Assembly: GCA_900545525.1 (NCBI GenBank)
Contig: UQZX01000021.1
Location: 1-49,592 of the forward strand
Direction of reading: 5' to 3'
DNA length: 49,592 bases
From: an uncultured Prevotella sp.
GTDB lineage: Bacteria > Bacteroidota > Bacteroidia > Bacteroidales > Bacteroidaceae
In this document: one piece after another, positions 35,093-44,549 of the stretch
How the letters are laid out: each line of letters starts with the position of its first letter
How positions within the stretch are numbered: the stretch's first letter is position 1
Made by a program: the position numbers and the translations under genes
Notes under the pieces: generated by a model
What the model was told of the DNA's origin: nothing
The model's database searches: none
Seen by the model: the letters and a program-made list of their open reading frames with translations, nothing else

Positions 35093-37912
35093 ATGAGAAC
35101 GAAATCCATCATATTTATACTGCTGTCTGCCTTCATGTTTATGTGGGCGGATAACGGCATGCCTTTTTTGCAGAAAAAGAGGCGCGGGGCGGCAAAAAAC
35201 AGCAGTGTGGCTGCGGCAGACACGGTTGTGACAGACACGGCGGCGCGGGCGGGCGGTCCCGATACGACAAAGATGGACTCGTTGCAGCTCGCAATATACA
35301 GGCACAACAAGGCGGTGGACGACTCGATAAGGCTTGACAGTCTTAACAGGCAAAGGTCCGGTGGGATAGACGCGCCCGTGAACTTTGCTTCGGAAGACTC
35401 GATGGTTTATGATGCGGGAAACAAGCTGGCATATCTCTTCGGAGCGTCGAACGTGAAGTATGAGAACATGGACCTCACGAGCGACCGCATCGCGATGAGC
35501 ATGGACAGCAGTCTGGTGCGTGCCACAGGAACAGCCGACACAACCGGCGAGGTTAAGGGACAGCCCGTCTTCAAGATGGGTTCGGACGAGTATGAGAGCG
35601 ACACCATTGCCTTTAACTTCAAGACAAAGAAGGGCTTTATAAATAATGTGTACACTGCGCAGCAGGACGGTTTCTTGTCGAGCGAGCGCTCGAAGCGCGA
35701 CTCCTCGGGCGTGCTCTATCTCGAACACGGGCGCTACACCACGTGCGACCTGCCTCATCCCGACTTCTACATAGCCCTTTCGCGTGCGAAGGTACGTCCC
35801 GGCAAGGACGTTGTCTTCGGACCGGCATATCTCGTGGTGGCGGATGTTCCGCTGCCCATAGCCATTCCCTACGGCTTCTTCCCGTTTACAAAGAGCTATT
35901 CGAGCGGCTTCATCATGCCGACATACGGTGATGAGAGTTCGCGCGGCTTCTATCTCCGCGACGGCGGCTATTACTTTGCCATGAGCGACAAGTGGGACCT
36001 CAAGCTGCTCGGAGAGATTTATACCAAGGGCTCGTGGGGACTGTCGGCGGCGAGCAACTACCGCAAGCGGTATAAGTACAGCGGAAGTTTCTACTTCAGC
36101 TATCAGGACACGAAGAACGGCGACAAGGGCATGCCCGACTTTGCCGAACAGGAGAGCTTCAAGATACAGTGGATGCACCGTCAGGACGCAAAGGCTAACC
36201 CGTTCAGCACGCTGTCGGCAAGCGTGAACTTTGCGACGTCGAGCTACGAGCGCAACAACCTCAACAGCATGTACAACCCGCAGAGTTATACGCAGAGCAC
36301 GCGAACTTCGAGCGTGAGCTGGAGCACCACTTTCTCGAGCATAGGCATGACGCTGAGCGGGACGACAAACCTCAACCAGAACATGCGCGACTCGATGATA
36401 GACCTCACCCTGCCCGACCTGAATATCTCCGTAAGCCGCTTCTATCCGTTCAAACGGCGGCACATGGCAGGCAAGGAACGCTGGTATGAGAAGATATCGA
36501 TGAGCTATACCGGACATCTCAGCAACTCCATACACACGAAGGAAGACCAGCTGATGAAGGCAAATATCGTGAAAGACTGGCGCAACGGCTTCCAGCACTC
36601 GGTGCCGGTAAATGCCAATTTCACGCTGTTCAACTTCCTTAACATCAACCCTTCGATAAGTTTCACCGACCGCATGTATACAAACAAGGTGATGCGCTCG
36701 TGGGACAGTGAGGCACAGAGGGAAGTGTGCGACACGGTGTATGGCTTCAACAACGTATACAACTGGAGCATGAGCCTCAGTGCATCGACAAAGCTGTATG
36801 GCTTCTATGTGCCCAACCGGAAAATCTTCGGCGACAAGATTGTAGCCGTGCGCCATGTGTTTACGCCCAACGTAAGCTTCAACTATGCGCCCGACTTCGG
36901 CGCGGAGCGTTACGGATATTACGATACTTATCAGAAGACGGATGCCGACGGCAACGTGTCGCTTGTGGAGTATTCGCCTTATTCGGGCTCGTTGTTCGGC
37001 GTGCCGGGCAGGGGAAAGACCGGAAGCTTTACGTTTGATATGTCCAACAACATTGAGATGAAGATACGTTCGGACAAGGATTCGACGGGATTTAAAAAAC
37101 TGAGCATCATCGACGAACTTGGGGCGAGCATGTCGTACAACATGGCTGCAAAGCAGAGACCGTGGAGTGACCTCACCATGCGAATACGTCTTAAATGGTG
37201 GAAAAATTATACGTTCAACATGAATGCCGTGTTTGCGACTTATGCGTATGAGCTTGATGAGAACGGAAATCCCTACGTCGGCACGCATACGGAGTACAGC
37301 AAGGGACGCTTCGGACGTTTTCAGGGCATGTCGCAGAATATATCGTTCACCCTTAATCCCGAGAAGCTGAAGAAGTGGTTCGGGCATGGCGACGACGAAG
37401 AGGAGGATGAAGAGAAGGACGACGAGGGCATGGATACGGACGTGGAGTCGAACGTTGACGATGACATGGTGCGCGGACAGCATGGTGCGAAGAAAAAGAC
37501 TTCGACGAAGGCGGAGACCGATGAGGACGGATATATGAAGTTTTCCATGCCGTGGTCGCTGACCGTGGGCTATGGCGTGACGATGCGTGAGAACACGGGA
37601 GGGCGTTTCAATACCAAGTCGATGCGCTATCCTTACAAGTTTACGCAGAACCTCAACTTCAGCGGAAACGTGCGTATAAGCGACGGTTGGAACATCAGTT
37701 TCTCGAGCGGATACGACTTTGAGGAGCACGACTTGTCCATGACGACGGCATCGCTGCAGCGCGACCTGCACTGTTTCAGCATGAGCTGTTCGGTTGTTCT
37801 TGCGCCTTATACATCCTATAACTTCTCTTTCCGCTGCAACGCCGCCACGCTTACGGACGCGCTGAAGTATGACAAACGCAGTGGATATACCAATGCCGTG
37901 CAGTGGTATTGA
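35093..37912 (+). CDS. lptD: LPS-assembly outer-membrane protein LptD, Bacteroidetes type
   Basis: A 939-residue protein that inserts lipopolysaccharide into the outer leaflet. The signal peptide is residues 1-19 (MRTKSIIFILLSAFMFMWA). An N-terminal OstA-like beta-jellyroll covers about 90-230 (EDSMVYDAGNKLAYLFGASN). A beta-barrel follows with alternating aromatic strands, GPAYLVVADVPLPIAIPYGF being a family marker. Near residues 765-790 an acidic insert of about 25 residues (mostly D and E) interrupts the barrel, possibly an extracellular or periplasmic loop. The N-terminal 70 residues are low-complexity. A 208-residue outer-membrane barrel gene follows on the same strand. A long antisense frame covers this gene and is treated as a composition artefact. 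Confidence 0.9.
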   Translation: MRTKSIIFILLSAFMFMWADNGMPFLQKKRRGAAKNSSVAAADTVVTDTAARAGGPDTTKMDSLQLAIYRHNKAVDDSIRLDSLNRQRSGGIDAPVNFASEDSMVYDAGNKLAYLFGASNVKYENMDLTSDRIAMSMDSSLVRATGTADTTGEVKGQPVFKMGSDEYESDTIAFNFKTKKGFINNVYTAQQDGFLSSERSKRDSSGVLYLEHGRYTTCDLPHPDFYIALSRAKVRPGKDVVFGPAYLVVADVPLPIAIPYGFFPFTKSYSSGFIMPTYGDESSRGFYLRDGGYYFAMSDKWDLKLLGEIYTKGSWGLSAASNYRKRYKYSGSFYFSYQDTKNGDKGMPDFAEQESFKIQWMHRQDAKANPFSTLSASVNFATSSYERNNLNSMYNPQSYTQSTRTSSVSWSTTFSSIGMTLSGTTNLNQNMRDSMIDLTLPDLNISVSRFYPFKRRHMAGKERWYEKISMSYTGHLSNSIHTKEDQLMKANIVKDWRNGFQHSVPVNANFTLFNFLNINPSISFTDRMYTNKVMRSWDSEAQREVCDTVYGFNNVYNWSMSLSASTKLYGFYVPNRKIFGDKIVAVRHVFTPNVSFNYAPDFGAERYGYYDTYQKTDADGNVSLVEYSPYSGSLFGVPGRGKTGSFTFDMSNNIEMKIRSDKDSTGFKKLSIIDELGASMSYNMAAKQRPWSDLTMRIRLKWWKNYTFNMNAVFATYAYELDENGNPYVGTHTEYSKGRFGRFQGMSQNISFTLNPEKLKKWFGHGDDEEEDEEKDDEGMDTDVESNVDDDMVRGQHGAKKKTSTKAETDEDGYMKFSMPWSLTVGYGVTMRENTGGRFNTKSMRYPYKFTQNLNFSGNVRISDGWNISFSSGYDFEEHDLSMTTASLQRDLHCFSMSCSVVLAPYTSYNFSFRCNAATLTDALKYDKRSGYTNAVQWY

Positions 37913-38027
37913 TATTGTCCTGCTGGTGTTTTGCAGCCTGTTATTAGTGGCTTTTTTATATAATAAAGGATATTTTTTCTCGTTTTTATGTATATCGCAT
38001 GACAACAGGTCATTTAATACACATTAT

Positions 38028-38654
38028 ATGAAAAGGTATTTTTTATTATTTACGGTATTGTTCTTGAGCATTGTAACGTTTGCACAAGGCTTTAGTTATG
38101 GTGTGACGGCTGGTCTGAATGTGTCTCAGCCTAAAGATTATAAGAACCATCTCGGGTTTAATGTGGGTGTGAAAGGAGAATATCTTTTCTCCGACAAGAT
38201 AGATTGTCCATATTTGGAAACATCATTGCTTTTTACATGCAAGGGCTGGAAAGATGATGTCTTTGCATCGGAAGAAGAGAATGCCGGTACGGTGGACTGG
38301 AAGTGCGATGCTTATTATCTGGAGCTTCCGGTAATGGTTGGATATAAGTTTGGCGTTACCGACAGGGTCAGGATGTCTGCAAGTGCGGGTCCCTATGTAG
38401 CCTGCGGACTGTTTGGAAAGAGTTCCGTGGACGGTGCTCACGGAGTTACAGATGTGGACAATATCTTCTCTGACGGTATGTACAAGCGGTTTGACTATGG
38501 TGTGAAGGTCTATGTCGGCATAGATTTTTCCAACTGGCAGCTCGGACTTAGCTACGGGCACAGCCTGCAAAACCCTGTCAAGACGGGCTGGGTGTTGCAG
38601 GAGCCTAAAGACAGGACGCTGTCAGTGCAGGTGGCATATATCATCAACAGATAG
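38028..38654 (+). CDS. Small outer-membrane beta-barrel protein (PorT/OmpA-barrel-like)
   Basis: A 208-residue protein with a signal peptide (MKRYFLLFTVLFLSIVTFA), start ATG 38028. The open frame back to 37869 overlaps the end of lptD and has no family character. The mature part has eight or so alternating strands (YGVTAGLNVSQ, LGFNVGVKGEYLF, YLELPVMVGYKF, VRMSASAGPYVACG, YGVKVYVGIDFS, WQLGLSYGHSL and a final SVQVAYIIN), the pattern of the outer_membrane_beta-barrel family. Function is not defined. It lies 115 bases after lptD, with a poor separate promoter, so co-transcription is possible. Confidence 0.82.
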   Translation: MKRYFLLFTVLFLSIVTFAQGFSYGVTAGLNVSQPKDYKNHLGFNVGVKGEYLFSDKIDCPYLETSLLFTCKGWKDDVFASEEENAGTVDWKCDAYYLELPVMVGYKFGVTDRVRMSASAGPYVACGLFGKSSVDGAHGVTDVDNIFSDGMYKRFDYGVKVYVGIDFSNWQLGLSYGHSLQNPVKTGWVLQEPKDRTLSVQVAYIINR

Positions 38655-38729
38655 TGATGTGGTGCGGCTGATGTGTGGCAAGTGGCTTCTTGCACATGTC
38701 AGCATGCAGCCTTTGTGCCGGTCTTGTTG

Positions 38730-39515
38730 TTATTTATAATAGTCTTCAAAGTCTTTCTTCAGCTGTTCCCATCCGCCGGGATATGTCTTGGCTATTTTCT
38801 GTAGGTTGCTGTCTTTGTCGTTGCTGTCTTTCAGAACAGACACAAGCTTCTTGAAGTAGTCTTGTGGAGTAGCCTCGATAAAGAATGTGACTATTGCGTG
38901 TGACGTTATATATGTGACTTGGTCGTTGGTTTGCTGGTGATGCATGAACTCTTCATGTTTGTAGTTAAAGATGTCTTCAAGTCTGATTTCATCAAGCATC
39001 AGCATTGTGCGCAGCCGCCCTTTTTCGTAAGGTTCAAGACTGTGTTTCAGCCCGTTCTTTGTTACATTGCAATGTTGGAAATATTCCGAAAGACCTTCAT
39101 TAAGCCACGGCAGCGTATTGGTACCGAATATACTCCTGAACAGGGCGTGGCTAAGTTCGTGCCTTATCACTCCGAGGCTCATGCTCTTCATGCCGCCGAC
39201 AAGCATCACGCTGCATTCTTTTGTCTTCAGGTTGAATATTCCTTGTGGCATTATCGGGACTTTTTTATAGCGTGGATTTCTTTCTATAAGGAACCGTTTC
39301 CATTTCTCTTTGTCGTCAAATAAGTTCAGTCTGATGTTTAAAGTGTCGGACAAGCCATGCCGGCTGTAGAAATCTGCGGCATGCCTGAGGAATATTTCAA
39401 TTTGTCTTTTGTCCCGGTTAGTAAGTGGAGAACCTGAATATTCGATTGAAATATGTTGTGAGAAGGCACTGCATGTAAATGCGGCATAAACCAGTGCGGT
39501 TAAAAGGAGGCGCAT
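38730..39515 (-). CDS. Exported gluzincin-type metallopeptidase (peptidase MA-like)
   Basis: A 261-residue protein with a signal peptide (MRLLLTALVYAAFTCSAFS). The zinc site is HELSH at 119-123 (His119, Glu120, His123), and a second glutamate comes 20 residues later in LNEGLSEYFQ (Glu140), the gluzincin layout of the peptidase MA superfamily. The C-terminal part is helical and ends in KDFEDYYK. Such proteins have no fixed substrate. It starts one base after the stop of the upstream gene, so translation is probably coupled. The partner is an M23-like protein, which suggests a shared cell-wall or periplasmic task (inference). Confidence 0.8.
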   Translation of the reverse strand: MRLLLTALVYAAFTCSAFSQHISIEYSGSPLTNRDKRQIEIFLRHAADFYSRHGLSDTLNIRLNLFDDKEKWKRFLIERNPRYKKVPIMPQGIFNLKTKECSVMLVGGMKSMSLGVIRHELSHALFRSIFGTNTLPWLNEGLSEYFQHCNVTKNGLKHSLEPYEKGRLRTMLMLDEIRLEDIFNYKHEEFMHHQQTNDQVTYITSHAIVTFFIEATPQDYFKKLVSVLKDSNDKDSNLQKIAKTYPGGWEQLKKDFEDYYK

Positions 39516-39516
39516 G

Positions 39517-40371
39517 TTATTTGTGTTTTAGATACCTTTTCTGTTCTTTTTTGCTCATGTCCTGCATGATTAGCGCATCGTCTGTTACGGCACGGTAGAA
39601 CTTATGCTCTATGGGGCGGATGTCTCCCTGCTCTGTCCTGAACGTGGGAACGAAGTGTGAATATGGATATCCTGCGGCATCGGGACCGTTGAACTTGTTC
39701 TTGTCAAGAAAGAAGAACGATATGGAAATGTTGTCTTGTCCGGCAATGCCGATGGGCTGTGCTGTTCTTATTCTGTCACCGGGTGCTGCGAATTTGTCCC
39801 TTAATCCTGCATATACGGCGAATGTATGGTCGGGATGATACACCAGAATAAAGCGTGAGCTTGGCGTCTTGCAGAGCGTTCCGCCGCGTGTGGCATATAT
39901 GGTGTCGCCTCTTTCTGTCTTGAAGTTCAGGGTCTTGTATGTTTCGTGCCTGTCTGTTCTCCATGCCGTCCTTGTACCGCTCTTTACCGGTAGTGCGTAT
40001 GGCGTGTTTACGTTGAAATCATCTGGAAAGATGCCGCGGTAATACCTGTATTGTGTTGCTTCTTTTGCGGGATTATATATTTTTTCTTTTTGCGGGACAA
40101 TAAATGCAGTGTTCTTTCCCGGATGTAGGTTGTACGACCTGTCGTTTTTGCGGAACAGGTAGTAGTCGCACCAGTCGTTGTTGTAATAGTTTTGTTCGTA
40201 TTGTTGGCGTGAGTTCTTTTCATATCTCGACTCAATCATGTTTACATCGTGCGCCATCAATATCTTTGCTATTTGTGCTCCGGCATGTTGCGGGCATGCA
40301 AACAGACATAGAAACACTGGCATTGATGCCTTAAAGCATCTCGTAACCGTATTAAAGAAGTTTGGTTTCAT
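39517..40371 (-). CDS. Exported M23-like domain protein, probably catalytically inactive
   Basis: A 284-residue exported protein with a hydrophobic stretch at residues 15-32 ending in QHAGA, start ATG 40371. Residues about 150-245 read like a lysostaphin/M23 barrel: GDTIYATRGGTLCKTPSS, FILVYHPDHTFAVYAGL, GDRIRTAQPIGIAG and ISISFFFLD. In active M23 enzymes YAHL carries a metal-binding histidine and HxxxD comes earlier. Here the position reads YAGL and no HxxxD motif is visible, so zinc binding looks lost, as in EnvC/NlpD-type activators. The family assignment rests on this weak pattern. It is followed by the gluzincin gene with a one-base gap. Confidence 0.6.
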   Translation of the reverse strand: MKPNFFNTVTRCFKASMPVFLCLFACPQHAGAQIAKILMAHDVNMIESRYEKNSRQQYEQNYYNNDWCDYYLFRKNDRSYNLHPGKNTAFIVPQKEKIYNPAKEATQYRYYRGIFPDDFNVNTPYALPVKSGTRTAWRTDRHETYKTLNFKTERGDTIYATRGGTLCKTPSSRFILVYHPDHTFAVYAGLRDKFAAPGDRIRTAQPIGIAGQDNISISFFFLDKNKFNGPDAAGYPYSHFVPTFRTEQGDIRPIEHKFYRAVTDDALIMQDMSKKEQKRYLKHK

Positions 40372-40448
40372 CTTTAATGTATAATATAATTATGGATTAT
40401 CTTCCTTCTCTTTATGATGTTGTCTATAGCGATATTGTGTGCACCGGG

Positions 40449-42707
40449 TTATTTCCCGTATGCAGCCTCCGTGAGTCTGTCCAGAGATTCTTCCTCTCCC
40501 ACAACCCATATCACGTCACCTTGTTGCATGACGTGTGACGGCTCTATTTGCGAAAGGTTCTCCTTGCGCTCCTCAAGTCCCACGACCATGCAGTTGTAAA
40601 TGTCGCGTATGCCGCTTTCGATGAGTGTCTTTCCGATGATTGGACTGTTTTCTGATATTATAATCTGGCGCAGTTTCATTTCCCGCTTCTCTATGTCGGG
40701 GTCTTCATCGTACACATCATTTCTCATTGCCGCACTGAATGCGGTGAGCTGCTCGTCGCTTCCGATAGCCTGTATCTTGTCTCCGGGGAATATGACGTTT
40801 TCTCCGTTGGGGATGTTTATGCGTATTATGCCGCGCAGTATGCTGCTTACATGTATGCCGAACCTGTTGCGGAAGCGCAGTTCGCGCAGCGTCTTGCCTG
40901 CCCATACGGAGTTTTCGGGTATCTCGAAGTCGGATATGTGCACGTCACGGTCGAGCAGATGACCTTCGTAAAGCGGCTTCTTGTGCCCGTCAACCTGCGC
41001 CTTTATGTCGCGCGAACGCAGGTTGAGTACAAACAGCCGCTCAAGTCTTATGCTGCGCTGCTTGATGCGCCGTGACAGTATTATCAGTATCACAAGAACT
41101 GTGGCGATACATATTATGAGGGCATTGGTGAACCGTGTGAGGTAGTTGCATATATAAAATACGAATGATATGGCTATTATAAACCTCACGACAATGGTAA
41201 GCATGAGCGGTATATGGTTTCTGCGGCTTTCTTTCCAAAGCATCTTGAACTCCTCGCTGTGGTTCTTTTTCATCACCATGGCGCGCAGGAACGGGGATAT
41301 TATCATCACCGTAAGCACGATACACGTGGCATTTGCCCACCAGTGGGGCAGTATGCTGCGTATGAACGGCAGGAAGAACATGAACATGAGTGCCGTTGCC
41401 GCTGCCGACAGGATTGAGTAGATGACGGTGTTGCGCACCATTTCTGCCAAGAGCCTCTTCCAGTTTCCTTCGGGCAGAGATGACTGGCGGCTGAGTGTAA
41501 GGTCGTTCAGCAGCGATATCCACTTTGCCGGCAAATGCCGCTCAAGACGGTTATAGCATGGTGTTGAGGCGCGCATCATGTATGGAGTAAGGAACGTGGT
41601 GATTACCGATACGGCAACTACGACAGGATATAAGAACTGGCTTATCACGCCGAGTGACAGTCCCAATGATGCTATGATGAACGAAAATTCGCCTATCTGC
41701 GCCATGGAAAAGCCGCATTGCATAGCCGACTTGAGTGTCTGTCCGCTGATAAGGAAGCTGAAACTTCCCAATACCGACTGTCCTATGAGTATGGTTATAA
41801 CGAGTATAAAGATAGGCAGTGCGTATTCGACAAGTATGCCGGGGTCTACCAGCATGCCCACGGAGACGAAGAATATTGCGCCGAAAAGGTTTTTTACGGG
41901 TTCTACAAGACGGGTTATTTTTTCCGCTTCAACAGTCTCGGCGAGTATCGAGCCCATGACGAAAGCCCCGAAGGCACTGCTGAATCCCACCTTTGTCGAC
42001 AGGACAGCCATGGCGCAGCACAGACCGAGAGCAACGATAAGAAGTGTCTCGTTATTGATGTGTTTGCGCATGGAACGCAACAGAAGAGGGATTGCGAATA
42101 TGCCTACGACAAACCATAGAATAAGGAAGAAGCCTATTTTCATTATGCTCTGCAGCATTTGCCCGCCGTCGGGACTGTTGCCGCCGGCTATAGCCGAAAG
42201 CATCACCATCATCACTATGGCAAGCATGTCTTCGAGTATCAGCACGCTCATGACCATCCCTGCAAAGCGTTGCTGGCGCAGCTCGAGGTCGTCGAAAGCC
42301 TTGTAGATAATGGTGGTTGAGCTCATTGCCAGCATGCCCCCGAGGAAGATGCAGTCCATGTGGCTCCATCCGAAAGTATTGCCGACGCCTATTCCGAGCA
42401 TCATCATGCAGAAGACAATGGCACATGTGGCTATCACTGGAGATGCACCCATCTTCAGTATCTTCTTGAAAGAGAAGTCGAGACCCAATGAGAAGAGCAG
42501 GAACATCACGCCGATGTCCGCCCATGTATGTATGTCCGCCCTGTCTGCAACAGACATTATATAAGGCATGTGGGGGCTGACAAGGAACCCTGCGACAACA
42601 TAACCGAGCACGAGAGGCTGTTTCAGCTTTTTAAACAGTATCGTAACAATGCCGGCTACGATGAGGATTAGGGCAAGATCGTTGATGAGATAGGGCAGTT
42701 CGGACAT
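40449..42707 (-). CDS. CPA2-family cation:proton antiporter with two C-terminal RCK_C domains
   Basis: A 752-residue inner-membrane protein. Residues 1-390 form the 12-13 helix antiporter core (LKQPLVLGYVVAGFLVSP, FLLFSLGLDFSF and a long VLILEDMLAIVMMVMLSAI segment carrying Asp in the ion-binding helix). Residues about 425-550 add roughly four further helices, which is unusual. Two TrkA_C/RCK_C domains occupy about 585-665 and 675-750 (ENSVWAGKTLRELRFRNRF and NSPIIGKTLIESGIRDIY, both ending in GD). No TrkA_N nucleotide-binding fold is present. The probable role is K+ or Na+ efflux coupled to protons. The gene starts just after the inverted-repeat element. Confidence 0.9.
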   Translation of the reverse strand: MSELPYLINDLALILIVAGIVTILFKKLKQPLVLGYVVAGFLVSPHMPYIMSVADRADIHTWADIGVMFLLFSLGLDFSFKKILKMGASPVIATCAIVFCMMMLGIGVGNTFGWSHMDCIFLGGMLAMSSTTIIYKAFDDLELRQQRFAGMVMSVLILEDMLAIVMMVMLSAIAGGNSPDGGQMLQSIMKIGFFLILWFVVGIFAIPLLLRSMRKHINNETLLIVALGLCCAMAVLSTKVGFSSAFGAFVMGSILAETVEAEKITRLVEPVKNLFGAIFFVSVGMLVDPGILVEYALPIFILVITILIGQSVLGSFSFLISGQTLKSAMQCGFSMAQIGEFSFIIASLGLSLGVISQFLYPVVVAVSVITTFLTPYMMRASTPCYNRLERHLPAKWISLLNDLTLSRQSSLPEGNWKRLLAEMVRNTVIYSILSAAATALMFMFFLPFIRSILPHWWANATCIVLTVMIISPFLRAMVMKKNHSEEFKMLWKESRRNHIPLMLTIVVRFIIAISFVFYICNYLTRFTNALIICIATVLVILIILSRRIKQRSIRLERLFVLNLRSRDIKAQVDGHKKPLYEGHLLDRDVHISDFEIPENSVWAGKTLRELRFRNRFGIHVSSILRGIIRINIPNGENVIFPGDKIQAIGSDEQLTAFSAAMRNDVYDEDPDIEKREMKLRQIIISENSPIIGKTLIESGIRDIYNCMVVGLEERKENLSQIEPSHVMQQGDVIWVVGEEESLDRLTEAAYGK

Positions 42708-42734
42708 GGCGAATTACGAATTTTGAATTACGGG

Positions 42735-42939
42735 TTACGAGTTTTGAGTTACGGGTTGTCGCATTTCATGCGAAGTAGAGTTATGAATTTTGAATTACGA
42801 ATTTGGAGTTTTGAATTACGGGTTACGAGTTTGTAACTATGATATTATCCCCTGCGCAGTTTGATTTGACAAATTATAATTCTTAATTAATAACTCTACT
42901 TCGCATGAAATGCGACAACCCGTAATTCAAAACTCGTAA
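42735..42939. repeat. Intergenic inverted-repeat element, 50-bp arms
   Basis: Bases 42735-42784 and 42890-42939 are inverted copies with one mismatch (at 42748/42926). The inner 36 bp are perfect. The centre is 105 bases. The arm contains CGACAACCCGTAATT, related to 28328-28361. It fills the pepT-antiporter space. The left flank has further GAATTACGAATTTTG repeats. Confidence 0.85.
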
Positions 42940-42950
42940 TTCGTAATTCT

Positions 42951-44174
42951 TCAGTCATTATATTCGGCTGTAAGCTCGCATATTTTCACGATTACCTGCA
43001 TAGCCTTTTCCATTACCTGAATGGACACAAACTCGAACGGTCCGTGGAAGTTTACGCCGCCGGCGAATATGTTCGGGCACGGAAGACCCTTGAACGACAG
43101 CTGTGCCCCGTCGGTTCCGCCGCGTATAGGCTCAACCTTTGGCGGCACGTCGCATGCCTGCATGGCTTTCAGTACGATATCTATTACGTGCATGTTAGGA
43201 TCAATTTTCTCTTTCATGTTGTAGTACTGATCCTTTACATCTGCGCTTACCGTGCCTTCGCCGTATTTATTATTCATTTCCCTGACACATTCCTTGATGA
43301 AGCTTTTGCGCTCTTCAAATCTTTCACGGTCGTGGTCGCGTATGATATAAGACATCTTTGCACTTTCGATGTTCGACTCAATTCCCAACAGATGATAGAA
43401 GCCCTGATACCCTTCGGTGGTCTCAGGAGTCTCGTCTGCGGGCAGCATTCCGGCAAATTCGGCAGCAAGACGGTTCGCATTAATCATCTTGCCTTTGGCA
43501 TATCCGGGATGAACGCTCATGCCCTTGATATTTATCTTTGCAGATGCGGCGTTGAAGTTTTCAAACTCGAGGTCGCCCAAATCGCCGCCGTCCATAGTGT
43601 ATGCCCATTCACAACCGAACTTCTCTACATCGAAATGGTGTGCTCCCATACCTATTTCCTCGTCGGGATTGAACGCAATGCGTATGTCGCCGTGCTTTAT
43701 TTCCTTGTGGTCGCGGAGCCAGCACATAGCCTGTACAATCTCGGCAATGCCCGCCTTGTCGTCTGCTCCGAGCAGGGTATGTCCGTCGGTGACTATCAGA
43801 TCCTCTCCTATATGAGCCAGAAGTTCCGGAAATTTCTTGGGCGATGATATTATTCCCGGTGACAGTTCAATGTCCGTTCCGTCATAATTTTTCACGATGC
43901 TCGGCTTGATATTTGCACCGCTGCAATCGGGTGAAGTGTCGTAATGGCTTATAAAACCTATCGTAGGTACATCCTTCTTAACATTTGACTTTAGAGTTGC
44001 ATAGACATATCCCATTTCGTCCATCTCCACATCGTCAAAGCCCTCGTCTTTCAGTTCGTCCTTAAGATACTTGGCAAATACAATTTGTTTGGGAGTACTT
44101 GGCACGCTTTCGCTCTCTTCGGAAGATTGTGTGTCAAACTTCACGTAGTTTAAAAATCTCTCAGTAATGTCCAT
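42951..44174 (-). CDS. pepT: Peptidase T (tripeptidase)
   Basis: A 407-residue M20-family dizinc peptidase that cleaves the N-terminal residue from tripeptides in the cytosol. Metal ligands and catalytic groups are visible in FISHYDTSPDCSG, DGHTLLGADDKAGIAEI, DEEIGMGAHHFD, YTMDGGDLGDLEFE and the final NFHGPFEFVS. GGTDGAQLSFKGLPCPNIF is the substrate loop. I chose ATG 44174 (MDITERFLNYVKFDT), the family start. The frame stays open to 44231 but covers the promoter at 44246-44275 side. It ends directly beside the inverted-repeat element at 42890. Confidence 0.96.
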   Translation of the reverse strand: MDITERFLNYVKFDTQSSEESESVPSTPKQIVFAKYLKDELKDEGFDDVEMDEMGYVYATLKSNVKKDVPTIGFISHYDTSPDCSGANIKPSIVKNYDGTDIELSPGIISSPKKFPELLAHIGEDLIVTDGHTLLGADDKAGIAEIVQAMCWLRDHKEIKHGDIRIAFNPDEEIGMGAHHFDVEKFGCEWAYTMDGGDLGDLEFENFNAASAKINIKGMSVHPGYAKGKMINANRLAAEFAGMLPADETPETTEGYQGFYHLLGIESNIESAKMSYIIRDHDRERFEERKSFIKECVREMNNKYGEGTVSADVKDQYYNMKEKIDPNMHVIDIVLKAMQACDVPPKVEPIRGGTDGAQLSFKGLPCPNIFAGGVNFHGPFEFVSIQVMEKAMQVIVKICELTAEYND

Positions 44175-44245
44175 GATAGTAATTGATTTGTTATGATAAT
44201 TGATAAAGCCCGTTTCAAGTTGCCGTGGCAAGGCTTATCTTTATG

Positions 44246-44275
44246 CAAAGATAATATTTATTTTTAAAAGGACAA
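44246..44275 (-). promoter_or_regulatory. pepT promoter (TTG, 19 bp, TATCTTTG)
   Basis: On the minus strand, TTG at 44275-44273 and TATCTTTG at 44253-44246, a 19-bp spacer. The start would fall near 44240, about 65 bases before the ATG. Confidence 0.7.
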
Positions 44276-44333
44276 TGTTTAATAATAATAAAAGGTATAC
44301 ATGCAAGTCCCTTTACCGCCGGTATATAGCGCC

Positions 44334-44373
44334 GCAGGCGGAAACCCTTCTGTTACAAAGGATTTCCGCCTGC
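44334..44373 (-). terminator. Hairpin downstream of tRNA-Arg
   Basis: GCAGGCGGAAA at 44334-44344 and TTTCCGCCTGC at 44363-44373 form an 11-bp stem, 8 bases past the tRNA 3' end. A T-rich stretch follows further on, so the call as terminator is moderate. Confidence 0.5.
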
Positions 44374-44381
44374 CTGCGGTG

Positions 44382-44455
44382 TGATTCCGGTGGGATTCAA
44401 ACCCACGACCTTCAGAACCGGAATCTGACGCTCTATTCAGCTAAGCTACGGAACC
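44382..44455 (-). tRNA. tRNA-Arg (anticodon CCG)
   Basis: Minus strand: acceptor GGTTCCG (44455-44449) pairs with CGGAATC with one G-U pair, discriminator A at 44382. The anticodon arm is TCAGA-TTCCGGT-TCTGA with CCG, and the T arm CGTGGGTTTGAATCCCACC. CCA is not encoded. Confidence 0.95.
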
Positions 44456-44461
44456 GTGATG

Positions 44462-44492
44462 CAAAGGTAATACAAATTGCCCGTAGTTCAAA
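44462..44492 (-). promoter_or_regulatory. tRNA-Arg promoter (TTTG, 19 bp, TACCTTTG)
   Basis: On the minus strand, TTTG at 44492-44489 and TACCTTTG at 44469-44462, a 19-bp spacer. The start would be next to the tRNA 5' end. Confidence 0.75.
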
Positions 44493-44549
44493 ACTTTTTG
44501 TCATTTTTATGGCTGGGGCGTGAACTGCTGCGGTCTGCTGCAATGCTTA

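Noticed and set aside
35066..38005. 979-residue open frame antisense to lptD
   Set aside because: Its product is rich in H, R, V and A without domain pattern or signal peptide. The sense frame has clear LptD features, so the antisense frame is a composition artefact.
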